From contig URHT01000001.1 in assembly GCA_900547745.1 (NCBI GenBank), positions 69,885-133,884 on the forward strand: a stretch of DNA of 64,000 nucleotides, given 5' to 3'. This DNA is from an uncultured Eubacteriales bacterium. Lineage in GTDB: Bacteria > Bacillota > Clostridia > Oscillospirales > Oscillospiraceae. Shown in pieces: positions 1 to 8,933 of the stretch. The position numbers and the translations under genes were made by a program. The notes beneath the pieces were generated by a model that saw only the letters and a program-made list of their open reading frames with translations, was not told the origin of the DNA and made no database searches. Numbering within the stretch: position 1 is the stretch's first letter; each line of letters begins with the position of its first letter.

Positions 1-1
1 G

Positions 2-2539
2 GTGGACGGCGGCAACACCTCCGCCAACTGGGCGGATGTTACCCCCGGCGCGCAGGATTCCATCATCACCGTCTACTATGACAGCGTGGACGTGGATCCC
101 GAGAGCCACGGCAGCCACGGCGGTCTGTACCCCGCCACCCAGCCCCATCGTGTGGGCGTCATCGTAGTGGGCGGTACGGATGTGGCCCACGGCTCCGCCG
201 ATGCGGATGTGGACTTCAACATGCCCGCCGGCACTACCACCACCCGCTCCATGGATTGGGACTACAACTACGACACATGGTACTACGAGGCCGGCGAGAC
301 GGATCCCGCCCTGACCTTCGGCGTAGTGAAGGGCAGCGGCAGCGTCGAGGTGGAGTACGCCTTTGTCGCCACCAACAACGCGATGGAGAGCACCGTTTCC
401 GCCTTCCGGAGCGTCACCGCCGGTGAGGATGGCCGCTATACCGTGCCCCTGTCCGACTTCAACGGGCTGGGCAACGGCATGGGCGGTACCGTCATCCTCC
501 GCATGACCGACGGCAGCGGCGTCAGCTATCGTCTGGTGCGCGTGGCCAAGGTCACCGTCTCCTCTGAGAACGCCAGCCACAGGAACGAGGATATCATGCC
601 CGGCGATCAGGTCACTCTGACCTTCAGCGGCATGTTCCGCGGCGTCAACAAGATCTCCGGCGTGTTCAACCCCACCACCTTCAAGCCCACCTACTTCGCG
701 GGCGAGACCAAGTACGAGGGCACGCTGGGTCAGTACCAGAAGATGGACAACGCCTCCGTCACCGTCACCATCCCCGAGGACATCGCCTTCGAGGAGGGCG
801 AGGAGACGACGACGTACAGCTTCACCAACGGCTACACCTTCGGCAGCATGTACTCCGCTGCCAACCCCTTCGCGTTCCTGTATAACATGACGGATACCGG
901 CGTGGGCACCAACTTCAACGCCGTCACCGTGAATTACTACATGAACCACTACGCGGACGCGGCGGTCACCGTCTACCGCAAGGTGCTGTACAATGTGGCG
1001 CTGGATGTCACCAACACCGACGGCGAGAAGCTGACGGACGTGACCGCCGTCCTGACCGACAGCACCGGCGAGACCTGCGCGGCTGACGAAAGCGGCCGCT
1101 TCCAGCTGGGCTACGGCACCTACACCTACGTTCTGACCAAGGACGGCTACACCGTGACCCGCGGCAGCTTCACCCTGGGCAGCGCCGACGCGGACAAGGT
1201 ACAGGACGGCGTCCTGACCATCACCGCCGCCATGAGCGCTGCCGGCGCCAATCCGTGGGACGGCGCCACCCTGACTGAGCCCAAGAAGGACGGGGACGGC
1301 GCCTACCTCATCGGCACCGGCGCCGAGCTGGCGTGGTTCGCAAAGAACGGCGATAAGGCCAGCGCCAAGCTGACGGCGGACATCGAGCTGGCCGCCTTCG
1401 ACTGGACGCCCATGGCCAAGCTCTACGGCACGTTTGACGGTCAGGGCCATGTTATCAACAACCTGTATGTCAACAGCGGCAGCTATCCTCTGGGCCTGTT
1501 CGGCTACATGCAGTCCGGCTCCTCCGTCACGAAGCTGGGCATCACCGGCGACGTGACCTGCACGGCCAAGAGCAACGCGCAGGCCGGCGGTATCGCGGGC
1601 TACATGAACGACAACAGCGCTGTTACCCAGTGCTGGAGCGCTGTGAACGTTACCAGCAAGAAGCACGGCGGCGGCATCGCGGGCTATACGAACGCTAAGT
1701 CCGTCATCACCGACTGCTACGCCACCGGCACCATCCGCAGCATCGCCGCCAACGAGTGCTATCTGGGCGGTATCTGCGGCAGCTACTACAACCGCTTTGC
1801 CGGTGCGACACTTACCAACTGCTACAGCACCGCCACGGTTATCGGCAGCAAGGGCAATGCCTCCTATGTGGGCGGCCTGTCTCCCGTCCCCTATGAGCAG
1901 AACTTCGTGAACAGCTATTATCTGGCGGGCGCCGTCTCCGGCGAGAGCCCCAAGGAGGGCGTCACCGGTTTGGGCACGGCCAAGACCGCCGAGGAGCTGA
2001 AGACCCTGACCTATGTGCTGGGCGAGAGCTTCCACAACGACACGGACGGCGTCAACAACGGCTATCCCGTGCTGGCATGGCAGGGCGGCGAGGCCCCCAA
2101 GGTGACGGAGCTGAAGATCACCACGCCTCCCACCAAGACCGAGTACCTGCCCGGTGAGAGCTTCGATCCCGCCGGCATGACGGTGGTGGCCGTGTACGAT
2201 GGCGTTACCGAGGTGGAGGTCACGGATTACACCGTGGAGGACGGCGAAGCTCTCAAGGCGGACGCAGAGAGCGTCACCGTGAAGTACGGCGATGCTGCCG
2301 TCCAGCAGCCCATCACCATGCTGGCCCTGTACGGCAAGGGCGACGTGAACAACGACGGTGTGGTGGATGACGCCGACGCCGCGCTGGTCTACGCCTTCGT
2401 CAACACCAAGCTCACCGCCGATGCCCGGCAGGCTGATGCCGCCGATGTCAACGGCGACGGCGCGGTGACGGCGGATGACGCAGTCCTCATCTATTCCTTC
2501 TATCTGGGAGAAATTGACTCCCTTACCGCTCACAACTAA
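2..2539 (+). CDS. Dockerin-bearing GLUG-repeat surface protein, 5'-truncated by window edge
   Basis: The reading frame is open from the first bases, so the true start and signal peptide lie upstream. The N-terminal ~400 residues are beta-rich and not recognised. From about residue 415 to 680 there are GLUG-type repeats (recurrent GGIAGY-like turns after short strands), as in secreted bacterial adhesins. A Big_3-type Ig-like domain follows at about 700-770 (YLPGESFDPAGM signature). The last ~60 residues are a type I dockerin: two Ca-binding loops, GDVNNDGVVDDADAA and DVNGDGAVTADDA, each followed by a helix. Dockerins plug into cohesins, and a cohesin-like domain is encoded 15 bp downstream. 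Probably a secreted component of a surface complex. Domain calls are from motif reading; the ligand is unknown. Confidence 0.85.
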   Translation: MDGGNTSANWADVTPGAQDSIITVYYDSVDVDPESHGSHGGLYPATQPHRVGVIVVGGTDVAHGSADADVDFNMPAGTTTTRSMDWDYNYDTWYYEAGETDPALTFGVVKGSGSVEVEYAFVATNNAMESTVSAFRSVTAGEDGRYTVPLSDFNGLGNGMGGTVILRMTDGSGVSYRLVRVAKVTVSSENASHRNEDIMPGDQVTLTFSGMFRGVNKISGVFNPTTFKPTYFAGETKYEGTLGQYQKMDNASVTVTIPEDIAFEEGEETTTYSFTNGYTFGSMYSAANPFAFLYNMTDTGVGTNFNAVTVNYYMNHYADAAVTVYRKVLYNVALDVTNTDGEKLTDVTAVLTDSTGETCAADESGRFQLGYGTYTYVLTKDGYTVTRGSFTLGSADADKVQDGVLTITAAMSAAGANPWDGATLTEPKKDGDGAYLIGTGAELAWFAKNGDKASAKLTADIELAAFDWTPMAKLYGTFDGQGHVINNLYVNSGSYPLGLFGYMQSGSSVTKLGITGDVTCTAKSNAQAGGIAGYMNDNSAVTQCWSAVNVTSKKHGGGIAGYTNAKSVITDCYATGTIRSIAANECYLGGICGSYYNRFAGATLTNCYSTATVIGSKGNASYVGGLSPVPYEQNFVNSYYLAGAVSGESPKEGVTGLGTAKTAEELKTLTYVLGESFHNDTDGVNNGYPVLAWQGGEAPKVTELKITTPPTKTEYLPGESFDPAGMTVVAVYDGVTEVEVTDYTVEDGEALKADAESVTVKYGDAAVQQPITMLALYGKGDVNNDGVVDDADAALVYAFVNTKLTADARQADAADVNGDGAVTADDAVLIYSFYLGEIDSLTAHN

Positions 2540-2554
2540 GGAGGGGAAAGACAT

Positions 2555-4429
2555 ATGAAGAAAATCGTATCTTTCCTGCTGGCGCTGGTGCTGACGCTGA
2601 GTCTCACCTCCACTGCGCTGGCCGCCGTTGTCAGCCCCAAAACGGACGTGGCCGAGGTCATGGCGGGCGAGGCCGTCAAGCTGACGGTCAACGCCTCCGA
2701 GGAGGAGCCGCTGACCGGCATCGTATGCCTGAATTACCGGGTGTACTTCGATCCCGCACTGTTTGAACTGGACGCACAGGCCAGCGCCTCCGGTATGGAC
2801 GGCGTGAAGCTGACGGCGCTCAAGACCGACGAGGACGGCAAGAGCTACTATGCCGTGTCCCTGCTGGATCCCACCAGCGAGGGCCTCGGCGTCAAGGGCG
2901 ACCTGTACAGCCTGGTGTTCAAGCTGAAGGACGATGCCGCCGCCGGTGCGGAGGGCACCTTCACCATCACCAAGGCACATGTGTACACCATTGCCGACGG
3001 CGCCATGCAGACCGTGGAGAACGGCGCTGTGGAGAACGGTACCCTCACCGTCAAGGTGGCGGCCCAGCCGGTGCCCGAGGTGGTCTTCGGCCACTCCGCC
3101 GCCAGCGGCAAGCCCATGCTGACGTGGGATGCCGTGCCCGGTGCGGAGTCCTACAACGTCTACCGCGCTGAGAGCGAGGACGGCCCCTACACCAGGATCA
3201 ACAGCACCACCGCCACCAGCTACGTCAACACCGGCGCCAAGGAAGGCGTGACCTACTACTACAAGGTCACGGCCGTCAGCGCCGGCGGCGAGAGCGAGTT
3301 CAGCAACATCGTCAGCGGTCAGGCCAAGGCGGAGCCGCAGAAGCCCGCCGCCCCTGTGGTGAAGATCGGCAGCTCCGCTTCCAGCGGCAAGCCTATGCTG
3401 ACGTGGAGCGCTGTTACCGGTGCGGAGTCCTACAACGTCTACCGTGCCGAGAGTGCCGACGGCGTCTACACCAAGATCAACACCACCACTGCCACCAGCT
3501 ACGTCAACACCGGCGCCAAGGAGGGCGTGACCTATTACTACAAGGTCACCGCCGTCAATGACATCGGCGAGAGCGACGCCAGCAACGTGGTCAGCGGCCA
3601 GACTAAGGTGACGCCGCAGAAGCCCTCCGCCCCCGTGGTGAGGATCGGCCACTCCGCCGCCAGCGGTAAGCCCATGCTGAAGTGGAACACCGTCACCGGC
3701 GCGACCTCCTACAACATCTATCGCGCGGAGAGCGCCACCGGTACCTACACCAGGATCAACACCACCACCGCCACCAGCTACACCAATACCGGCGTCAGGG
3801 ACGGCGTGACCTACTACTACAAGGTCACGGCGGTGAACGGTGTGGGCGAGAGCGCGTACAGCAACGTGGTCAGCGGCCAGTCCAAGTCCACCGCGCCCGT
3901 TACCACCACGCCTGAGGTGACCATGGGGCACTCCGCCGTCAGCGGCAAGCCCATGCTGACGTGGAAGGCTGTCACCGGTGCGGCGTCCTACCGTGTGTCC
4001 CGTGCCGTCAGCAAGGCCGGCACCTTCTCCATCCTCACCACCACCAGCGCTCTGAGCTACACCAACACCGGCGCGGTGCTGGGCACCACCTATTACTACA
4101 AGGTGGAGGCCCTGAACGCTGCCGGCAAGGTGCTGGGCATCAGCGCTGTGGTGGAGGGCAAGGTCGCCCCCGTTGTGGCCGTGGGCTACTCCACCGTCAG
4201 CGGCAAGCCCCGGCTGACGTGGAAGGCCGTCTCCGGCGCCACGGAGTACCGCGTCTACCGCAGCGCGACGAAGAACAGCGGCTACACCCTTATCAACAAG
4301 ACCACGGCTCTGACCTACGTCAACACCGGCGCAAAGGCCAACACGACCTATTACTACAAGGTCGTGGCCGTGAAGGGTACGGCAGTCAGCGACTTCAGCA
4401 ATATCGTTACGGCCAGACCGTCCAAGTAA
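2555..4429 (+). CDS. Secreted cohesin-like protein with five fibronectin type III repeats
   Basis: Starts at ATG 2555, preceded by a strong AGGAGGGG ribosome binding site. The N-terminus is a signal peptide (MKK, hydrophobic core, cleavage near ALAA, about residue 23). Residues ~24-168 look like a cohesin domain: MAGEAVKLTV start, a YFDPALFEL strand, and a GDLYSLVFKLKD segment. Five FN3 repeats of about 85-92 residues follow to the C-terminus, each with a SGKPMLTW start and a TYYYKV strand. There is no membrane anchor or sorting signal, so how it is retained on the cell is unclear. Lying between two dockerin proteins, it is a likely docking partner. The cohesin call is by motif and needs structural confirmation. 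Confidence 0.8.
   Translation: MKKIVSFLLALVLTLSLTSTALAAVVSPKTDVAEVMAGEAVKLTVNASEEEPLTGIVCLNYRVYFDPALFELDAQASASGMDGVKLTALKTDEDGKSYYAVSLLDPTSEGLGVKGDLYSLVFKLKDDAAAGAEGTFTITKAHVYTIADGAMQTVENGAVENGTLTVKVAAQPVPEVVFGHSAASGKPMLTWDAVPGAESYNVYRAESEDGPYTRINSTTATSYVNTGAKEGVTYYYKVTAVSAGGESEFSNIVSGQAKAEPQKPAAPVVKIGSSASSGKPMLTWSAVTGAESYNVYRAESADGVYTKINTTTATSYVNTGAKEGVTYYYKVTAVNDIGESDASNVVSGQTKVTPQKPSAPVVRIGHSAASGKPMLKWNTVTGATSYNIYRAESATGTYTRINTTTATSYTNTGVRDGVTYYYKVTAVNGVGESAYSNVVSGQSKSTAPVTTTPEVTMGHSAVSGKPMLTWKAVTGAASYRVSRAVSKAGTFSILTTTSALSYTNTGAVLGTTYYYKVEALNAAGKVLGISAVVEGKVAPVVAVGYSTVSGKPRLTWKAVSGATEYRVYRSATKNSGYTLINKTTALTYVNTGAKANTTYYYKVVAVKGTAVSDFSNIVTARPSK
3079..4425 (+). repeat. Five tandem FN3-coding repeats of about 260-280 bp
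   Basis: The 3' two thirds of the cohesin/FN3 gene is a tandem array. Copies 1-3 share long near-identical stretches (the segments coding SGKPMLTW, YNVYRAES and GVTYYYKVTAV), while copies 4 and 5 are more diverged. Such similarity allows copy-number change by recombination, so repeat number may differ between strains. Confidence 0.75.
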
Positions 4430-4448
4430 GGACGGCGGCTGTCTGACG

Positions 4449-4500
4449 CAGCATACCGCTCCGCTTCCCCCGCCCCGGCGGGGGGAGCGGAGCATGCTGC
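4449..4500 (+). other. Strong intergenic stem-loop without T-run
   Basis: Between the FN3 gene and the next ORF an imperfect long hairpin forms: outer arms GCAGCAT/ATGCTGC, inner arms GCTCCGCT/AGCGGAGC extended by a C-run/G-run. No T-tract follows, so it is more likely an RNA processing or stability element, or a weak attenuator, than a simple terminator. Confidence 0.5.
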
Positions 4501-4588
4501 CCAAAATAGCCGGGCGCCGTTCTGTACGCTTCCCGCCGCGAAAGCGCAGAGAACGACTCCCGCCCCATCATCAACAGGAGGTATCCCT

Positions 4589-7500
4589 ATGAAAAAACGC
4601 ATTGTATCGCTGCTGCTGACACTGGTGACGGCGCTGACCTGCCTGACGCCCGCCCTCGCCGCGTCGGCGGGCGGCGGCACGTTCTATCTCACCGCCTCCA
4701 CCGCCTCCCGCACGCTGATCGAGCCGACGCCCGTTGCCTACACGGCGGGCCAGACCGTGCTGCAGGCGCTGCAGAGCAGTGACTACGCCTTCGAGCTGTC
4801 CGGCGGCTTCATCACCGCCATCTGCGGCCAGACCGGCAACTATACCGTCTACTATGACGGCGGCGCGTATGCGCTGGATGCCCCGGCCTCCAGCGTAAAG
4901 ACCGCCATCGTCTTTTCCGAGTACACCGGCGCGTACGATTCGACCCAGACCCGGCTGGCGGCGCTGATGGGCCGCTATCGTGCCAGAACGGACAACGTAC
5001 AGAACTACAAGCCCGCCGCCGATGCCTATACCGATGGCCTTGCCGCCCTGCGCGGTGACGGCTGGGCCGCCGCCTGCACGGCGCTGGATACGGCCATCAC
5101 GGACTATGAAGCCATCCTCGACGGCCCGAAATACACCGTTACCGTCTCCGCCGCACGGAACGGGACAGCCGTGCCCGGCGCGGTACTGACCCTGACGGAC
5201 AGCTATGGCAATGTGACCTCCGCCGCAGGCTCCGTGCAGGTGGTGAGCGGCGGCTACACCTTCTCCGTTTCCGATGGCAGCGACCGCACGGAGGGGACTC
5301 TCACCGTCACCGGCGACACCGGTCTGTCCGTTGTCTTACCGGCAGGGGAGTGGTTCGGTGAGCTCCGGATCCTGTACGGCGGCGCGGCGCTGCCCTGCAC
5401 GCAGGATGCCGCCGCCCGCACCCTGACGTGCCTTGTGCCGGATACGGTGGGCGGCGCCAATCTGAGCCTGTACGCCGCCACCGGCGCGGACACGCCCGCC
5501 AACGCCCGCCTGCGTACCATCTATGTGGGCACGGACGGCGTGGATCGCTCCGGCACCAGCCGCAGCTGGAACAGCGCCGCCACGGCGCTGGCACAGGCGT
5601 TGGACGCCGGCATGGAGGGCCGCACCTTCCCGCTGGAGGCCCAGTACGACGCCGATGGCCACACCCGCATCCAGACCTACACCGTCATACTGGAGCGCAC
5701 CCCCACCCTCAGCGGCCTCACCGTCACGGCGGAGGGCGCTGCCCAGCCGCTGGACTTTGTCCCTACCACGACGGACTACACGCTGTCCGTCACCTCTGAT
5801 ACCGTCACCGTATCGGCCCGGCCCTACGGCGCGGACTACACCGTCACCGGCACCGGCACGGTGCAGCTGACGGCGGCGCAGCAGACCTGTACCGTGTCCG
5901 TCACCGCCGGCGGCCGTACCACCGACTACACCCTGCACCTGCGGAAGGCCGATGCCGCCGCCGTCACCGTCACCCCGCCCGCCGCGGATACGAAGGTGCA
6001 TGTGACCAACGCCGCCGGCGGCGAGATCGCCCCGCAGAACGGTGTGTACCGTCTGGTACCCGGCGCAGCCTATACCTGCACCGCTGTGCGCGGCGGCTGC
6101 CGTGCCAGCCTGCCCTTTACCGCCGCCGATGGCCTGACCCTGACGGCCCCCGCGCCGGAGACGGTGAACGCCCTGACGGCGCTGGCACTGTACAGCGGCT
6201 CTGCCGCCGCCACCCGCCAGACCCACGAGAGCGCCGAGGGCTTCGACCCCGCCCGGCGCACCCTGACCTATACCATCCCCGATGATCAGCAGCGCCTGTA
6301 CGCGCAGGCTACCGCCGTCTCCGGCTACACGGCGGAGGCGCGTTATGCCCGTCAGACCATCACCGCCGAAACGGACGGACGCCCCCACACCGTGACCATC
6401 ACCTCTCCGGTCAGCGCCACCGGAGCGGCTTCCATGCTGTCCTACTGCGTAGCGTCGGGCGACCGCAGCCAGACCGTGACCCTGCGGCTGTACAAGACCG
6501 TCTCCGGCGTTACCTACGAGCAGACATACACCCTGCGCCTTGTCCGCCTTGCCCAGCTGAAGACGCTGGCGCTGCGCACCGACGCGGAGGAGCTGCGCCT
6601 GTGTGACACCGACGGCGCGTCCTGCACCTTCCGCAGCGGCGTGACGGCCTACACCGTCACCGTGCCCCGCGCCACCACGTCCCTGTTTGTGACCGGTACC
6701 TTCACCGGCAGCGGCTACACGGCGGAGGTCAACGATGTCCGCTGTGACGCGCTCACCGGCGCGGAGACGCCGTTGGATCCCGCGCAGGACACCGAGACCG
6801 TGACCATCCGCGTCACGGGCAGCGACAGCGCTGCCGTCCCCGCCGTCTACACCGTCACCGTCCGCAAGCAGGAGCCGGTGAACGTCACACTGTCCCTGAC
6901 CCCCGCCGATGCGGCGGTGTCCCTGACGGACACCCGCACCGGGCGGCGCATCGCCCCGTCCTCCGGCAGCACATGGCAGCTGATGCCCGGCGTGACATAT
7001 CACTACACCGCCACCTGCTACGGCTATGTGGGCGTTTCGGCGGACTACACCGCCCCCACGGCGGATGCCGTCGTACCGGTGTCCCTGACCCCCGCCCCCG
7101 ACAGTACCCGACAGGAGCTGGACGCCGCATGGCCCGGCTTCCGTCTGGATAAGAACAACAACGGCGTGGTGGACGCCTCCGTACCCACCAGGGACAGCGA
7201 AGCCATGCTGAGCTGGGCCACCCAGCTGGGCGAGGGCTACTCCGCCGATGCCTGCGGCTGCCCCATTCTGGTGGACGGCTGCCTGTACACCTACGCCAAG
7301 TCCACGCTGTACAAGGTGGACGCCGTCTCCGGCGAGATACTGGCCACCGGCGCCATGGATCACAAGTCCAGCTTCGCCATCAACACCCCCACCTATGCCG
7401 AGGGCATGATCTTCGTGGGCCTGTCCGATGGTGCGGTGCAGGCGTTTGACGCCGTGACCCTCCGCCCCCTGTGGATCTACCGCGACCCGCTGAAGGGTCA

Positions 7501-8908
7501 GCCCAACTGCCCCATCGTCTACCACGACGGCTATATCTACACCGGCTTCTGGAACGGCGAGACGCTGGACGCCAATTACGTCTGTCTCAGTGTCACCGAT
7601 GAAGACCCCACCAGGCCCAACGAGAGCAAGCTGGCCTCGTGGACGTACACCGCCAGAGGCGGCTTTTACTGGGCCGGAGCCTACGTCACCGACAACGCCG
7701 TGGTGGTGCCCACGGATGACGGCGAAAACGGCTATATCACCGGCTATGCCCGACTGCTGTCGCTGGATCCCAAGACCGGCTTTCTGCGTGACAGCGTCAC
7801 CATGCCCTATCCCGGCGACCTGCGCAGCGCCGTGACGTATGACGGCGGCACCTGCTATTTCACCTCCAAGGGCGGCTATTTCTACGCTGTGGATCTGCTG
7901 GCCGGCGGCACGTTCCGCACCGGCAGCCTGCGGGCGCTGAAGCTGTACAACTACGGCAGCGACGCCGCCAACCCCGCCATGAGCACCTCCACGCCCACCG
8001 TGTACAACGGCCGGGCCTATGTGGGCGTGTCCGGCGTGGGGCAGTTCAAGGCCTATTCCGGCCACAACATCACGGTCATCGACCTGCCCTCGTGGCGCAT
8101 CGCCTACACCGTCCGCACCCAGGGCTACCCCCAGACCAGCGCCCTGCTGACCACCGCCTACGAGGCGGAGACGGGGTACGTCTGCCTCTATTTCTTCGAC
8201 AACTACACCCCCGGCAAGCTGCGGATGCTGCGGGATAAGCCCGGCCAGACCGCACCGGAAACCACGGAGGTGGAGACGGTGGTGGCGGGCGGCAAGATCG
8301 TCTCCTACGACACGGCCCCTGTGCTGTTCACACCCAGCGGGGCCCAGCAGCAGTACGCCATCTGCAGTCCCATTACCGATGAGAGCGGCACCATCTACTT
8401 CAAGAACGACTCCGCCTACCTCATGGCGCTGACCAGCACCGTGACGCGGCTGGAGATCGCCGCCGCCCCCGCCAAGACCGTCTACCGTCCCGGCGAGAGC
8501 TTTGACCCCGCCGGCATGCAGGTGCTGGCCCACTACGCCAACGGCTACGTCCGGGACGTGACCAAGTACGTCACATGGGACGCCGCGCCCCTGACGGAAG
8601 AGAGCAGCCGCTTCCGCATCGAATTTCCCTACGCCATGTACCAGAACGCCGACGGCGAAACGGGCGTCGCCTGTGTGAAGCCCGCCGCCACGCTGGATCT
8701 CGTCATCGGGGACGCCGTGACCGGCGATGTCAACGGCGACGGCGCGGCGGATGATGCCGACGCCGCCATGGTCTACGCCTACGTCAACGGGAAGCTGCCC
8801 CTTACCGATGCGCAGCTGTCGCTGGCGGATGTGGACGGCTCCGGCAAGGTGGACGCGGCGGACGCGGCCCGTATCTACAACGACTACCTCACCGGCTCCC
8901 GCCGGTAA
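4589..8908 (+). CDS. Secreted cadherin-like / PQQ-propeller / Big_3 / dockerin protein
   Basis: 1439 residues, starting at ATG 4589 with CAGGAGG upstream. A signal peptide is clear (MKKR, hydrophobic core, LAASA). Residues ~30-115 resemble a DUF4430-like module (GQTVLQALQ, FITAICG). The central part contains repeated cadherin-like beta-sandwich domains (TVILERTPTLSGLTV type boundaries). Residues ~870-1280 carry PQQ-like beta-propeller blades (LYKVDAVSGEI, VQAFDAVTLRPLW). A Big_3 Ig-like domain (YRPGESFDPAGM) and a C-terminal dockerin (GDVNGDGAADDADAA, DVDGSGKVDAADAA) close the protein, matching the end of the first protein in the window. Probably exported and recruited by a cohesin. Substrate unknown. 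Confidence 0.85.
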   Translation: MKKRIVSLLLTLVTALTCLTPALAASAGGGTFYLTASTASRTLIEPTPVAYTAGQTVLQALQSSDYAFELSGGFITAICGQTGNYTVYYDGGAYALDAPASSVKTAIVFSEYTGAYDSTQTRLAALMGRYRARTDNVQNYKPAADAYTDGLAALRGDGWAAACTALDTAITDYEAILDGPKYTVTVSAARNGTAVPGAVLTLTDSYGNVTSAAGSVQVVSGGYTFSVSDGSDRTEGTLTVTGDTGLSVVLPAGEWFGELRILYGGAALPCTQDAAARTLTCLVPDTVGGANLSLYAATGADTPANARLRTIYVGTDGVDRSGTSRSWNSAATALAQALDAGMEGRTFPLEAQYDADGHTRIQTYTVILERTPTLSGLTVTAEGAAQPLDFVPTTTDYTLSVTSDTVTVSARPYGADYTVTGTGTVQLTAAQQTCTVSVTAGGRTTDYTLHLRKADAAAVTVTPPAADTKVHVTNAAGGEIAPQNGVYRLVPGAAYTCTAVRGGCRASLPFTAADGLTLTAPAPETVNALTALALYSGSAAATRQTHESAEGFDPARRTLTYTIPDDQQRLYAQATAVSGYTAEARYARQTITAETDGRPHTVTITSPVSATGAASMLSYCVASGDRSQTVTLRLYKTVSGVTYEQTYTLRLVRLAQLKTLALRTDAEELRLCDTDGASCTFRSGVTAYTVTVPRATTSLFVTGTFTGSGYTAEVNDVRCDALTGAETPLDPAQDTETVTIRVTGSDSAAVPAVYTVTVRKQEPVNVTLSLTPADAAVSLTDTRTGRRIAPSSGSTWQLMPGVTYHYTATCYGYVGVSADYTAPTADAVVPVSLTPAPDSTRQELDAAWPGFRLDKNNNGVVDASVPTRDSEAMLSWATQLGEGYSADACGCPILVDGCLYTYAKSTLYKVDAVSGEILATGAMDHKSSFAINTPTYAEGMIFVGLSDGAVQAFDAVTLRPLWIYRDPLKGQPNCPIVYHDGYIYTGFWNGETLDANYVCLSVTDEDPTRPNESKLASWTYTARGGFYWAGAYVTDNAVVVPTDDGENGYITGYARLLSLDPKTGFLRDSVTMPYPGDLRSAVTYDGGTCYFTSKGGYFYAVDLLAGGTFRTGSLRALKLYNYGSDAANPAMSTSTPTVYNGRAYVGVSGVGQFKAYSGHNITVIDLPSWRIAYTVRTQGYPQTSALLTTAYEAETGYVCLYFFDNYTPGKLRMLRDKPGQTAPETTEVETVVAGGKIVSYDTAPVLFTPSGAQQQYAICSPITDESGTIYFKNDSAYLMALTSTVTRLEIAAAPAKTVYRPGESFDPAGMQVLAHYANGYVRDVTKYVTWDAAPLTEESSRFRIEFPYAMYQNADGETGVACVKPAATLDLVIGDAVTGDVNGDGAADDADAAMVYAYVNGKLPLTDAQLSLADVDGSGKVDAADAARIYNDYLTGSRR

Positions 8909-8933
8909 ACCCCAGAACACAGGAGAGATACCC

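Noticed and set aside
3079..4425. Regular repeats suggesting a CRISPR array
   Set aside because: Units are ~270 bp, in frame and code FN3 domains; no short identical repeats with unique spacers. No CRISPR or cas genes seen anywhere in the window.
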